Source: Actinomycetes bacterium (GTDB taxonomy: Bacteria > Actinomycetota > Acidimicrobiia > Acidimicrobiales > RAAP-2). Taken from it: a DNA stretch of 5,987 bases. Positions within the stretch are counted from its first letter, which is position 1. Every line of letters starts with the position of its first letter. Shown here in pieces: positions 5,699 to 5,987 of the stretch. A model generated the notes under the pieces. The model ran no database searches and was not told where the DNA came from. It saw only the letters and a list, made by a program, of their open reading frames with translations. Location: NCBI GenBank assembly GCA_021799915.1, contig JAJYZN010000168.1, forward strand, positions 1-5,987, read 5' to 3'. The translations under genes were made by a program, and so were the position numbers.

Positions 5699-5987
5699 CT
5701 AGCTGAGGATCACGAGATCATCACGGTGCACGACCTCTCCGCTCCGTCCGTCGGGAATCTCGATGCTGCGCCGACCCATCCACGAAGACACCTCGGCGGT
5801 TGCCATCTGGGAAATGCCTTTGGCAAAGAGCTGCCCGCCGGCATCCAGGATCTCGACCGCGTCATCCGGAACGAACTCGCCGGTGACGCCGGTCACGCCG
5901 GCGAGCAGGAGCGAACGACCCTCCTCCTCCAGTGCGTGCCGGGCACCGGCGTCCACCGTGATCGACCCCTTGGCAGCGACCGCGAAC
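5699..5987 (-). CDS. proB: Glutamate 5-kinase, C-terminal (PUA domain) part, cut by window edge
   Basis: Partial: only the last 95 or so codons are inside, beginning in mid-gene at the right edge and ending at TAG 5701-5699. The readable protein begins FAVAAKGSITVDAGARHAL and ends GEVVHRDDLVIL, with GRSLLLAGVTGVTGEFVPDD in between. This matches the PUA domain of long-form ProB. The kinase phosphorylates glutamate on its gamma carboxyl with ATP, the first and normally proline-inhibited step of proline synthesis; the PUA domain is usually a modulator and is not the catalytic part. Nothing can be said of the amino-acid kinase domain or feedback site, which lie beyond the window. proA follows after 31 nt, the standard proBA arrangement. 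The internal GTG at 5956 is not a start, because the frame continues with conserved family sequence beyond it. Confidence 0.93.
   Translation of the reverse strand, partial: FAVAAKGSITVDAGARHALEEEGRSLLLAGVTGVTGEFVPDDAVEILDAGGQLFAKGISQMATAEVSSWMGRRSIEIPDGRSGEVVHRDDLVILS

Noticed and set aside
1..5987. Defence island, CRISPR array, mobile element or RNA gene
   Set aside because: No transposase, integrase, nuclease, reverse transcriptase, direct-repeat/spacer pattern or tRNA-like cloverleaf was seen; AAA+ and VWA genes can occur in defence systems, but this pair matches the CoxD/CoxE type.

Overview
The window looks like a fragment of a high-GC actinobacterial chromosome, most plausibly from the class Acidimicrobiia. 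This rests on the GC-rich codon use with frequent GTG starts, and on the 'VVGMA..P.G.GYWL..SDGGIFSFG' repeat family fused to a GH25-like domain at the left end. That repeat family is, to my knowledge, particularly common in Acidimicrobiia. The taxonomic call is an inference from family knowledge, not a database result.

Layout. One gene on the + strand fills about 1-1041. It is the C-terminal part of a probably secreted protein: two and a half 41-42-residue repeats followed by a GH25-like glycoside-hydrolase fold domain. Its N-terminus is not readable here, because the frame is interrupted by a stop and a run of seven Gs right at the window edge. It ends tail-to-tail with a - strand gene block, and only one base lies between the two stop codons.

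From about 1043 to the right edge, everything reads on the - strand as one tightly packed block. In transcription order it is: proB (glutamate 5-kinase, only its C-terminal PUA domain is inside the window), proA (gamma-glutamyl phosphate reductase), a MoxR/CoxD-type AAA+ ATPase, a CoxE-type von Willebrand factor A (VWA) protein, and a histidine-phosphatase family protein. Spacing is 31 nt between proB and proA, a GTGA or longer overlap between proA and the ATPase, 16 nt between the ATPase and the VWA gene, and an ATGA overlap between the VWA gene and the phosphatase. The genes are therefore probably co-transcribed and partly translationally coupled.

How they work together. ProB and ProA carry out the first two steps of proline synthesis from glutamate. 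The ATPase and VWA protein form a pair of the MoxR/VWA type. Characterised members (for example CoxD/CoxE beside carbon monoxide dehydrogenase) act as a chaperone-like machine for assembly or metal-cofactor maturation of a partner enzyme. No partner enzyme is visible here, so the client is unknown. The histidine phosphatase is a phosphoglycerate-mutase-like protein of unknown substrate with an unusual alanine-rich insertion.

No RNA genes, mobile elements, CRISPR arrays, recognisable terminators or promoters were seen. The window has no non-coding stretch longer than about 40 bases. I did not find convincing evidence of a new defence or mobile system. The points most worth a second look are the repeat-bearing insertion in the phosphatase, the coupling of a MoxR/VWA pair to proBA, and the broken frame at the left edge.
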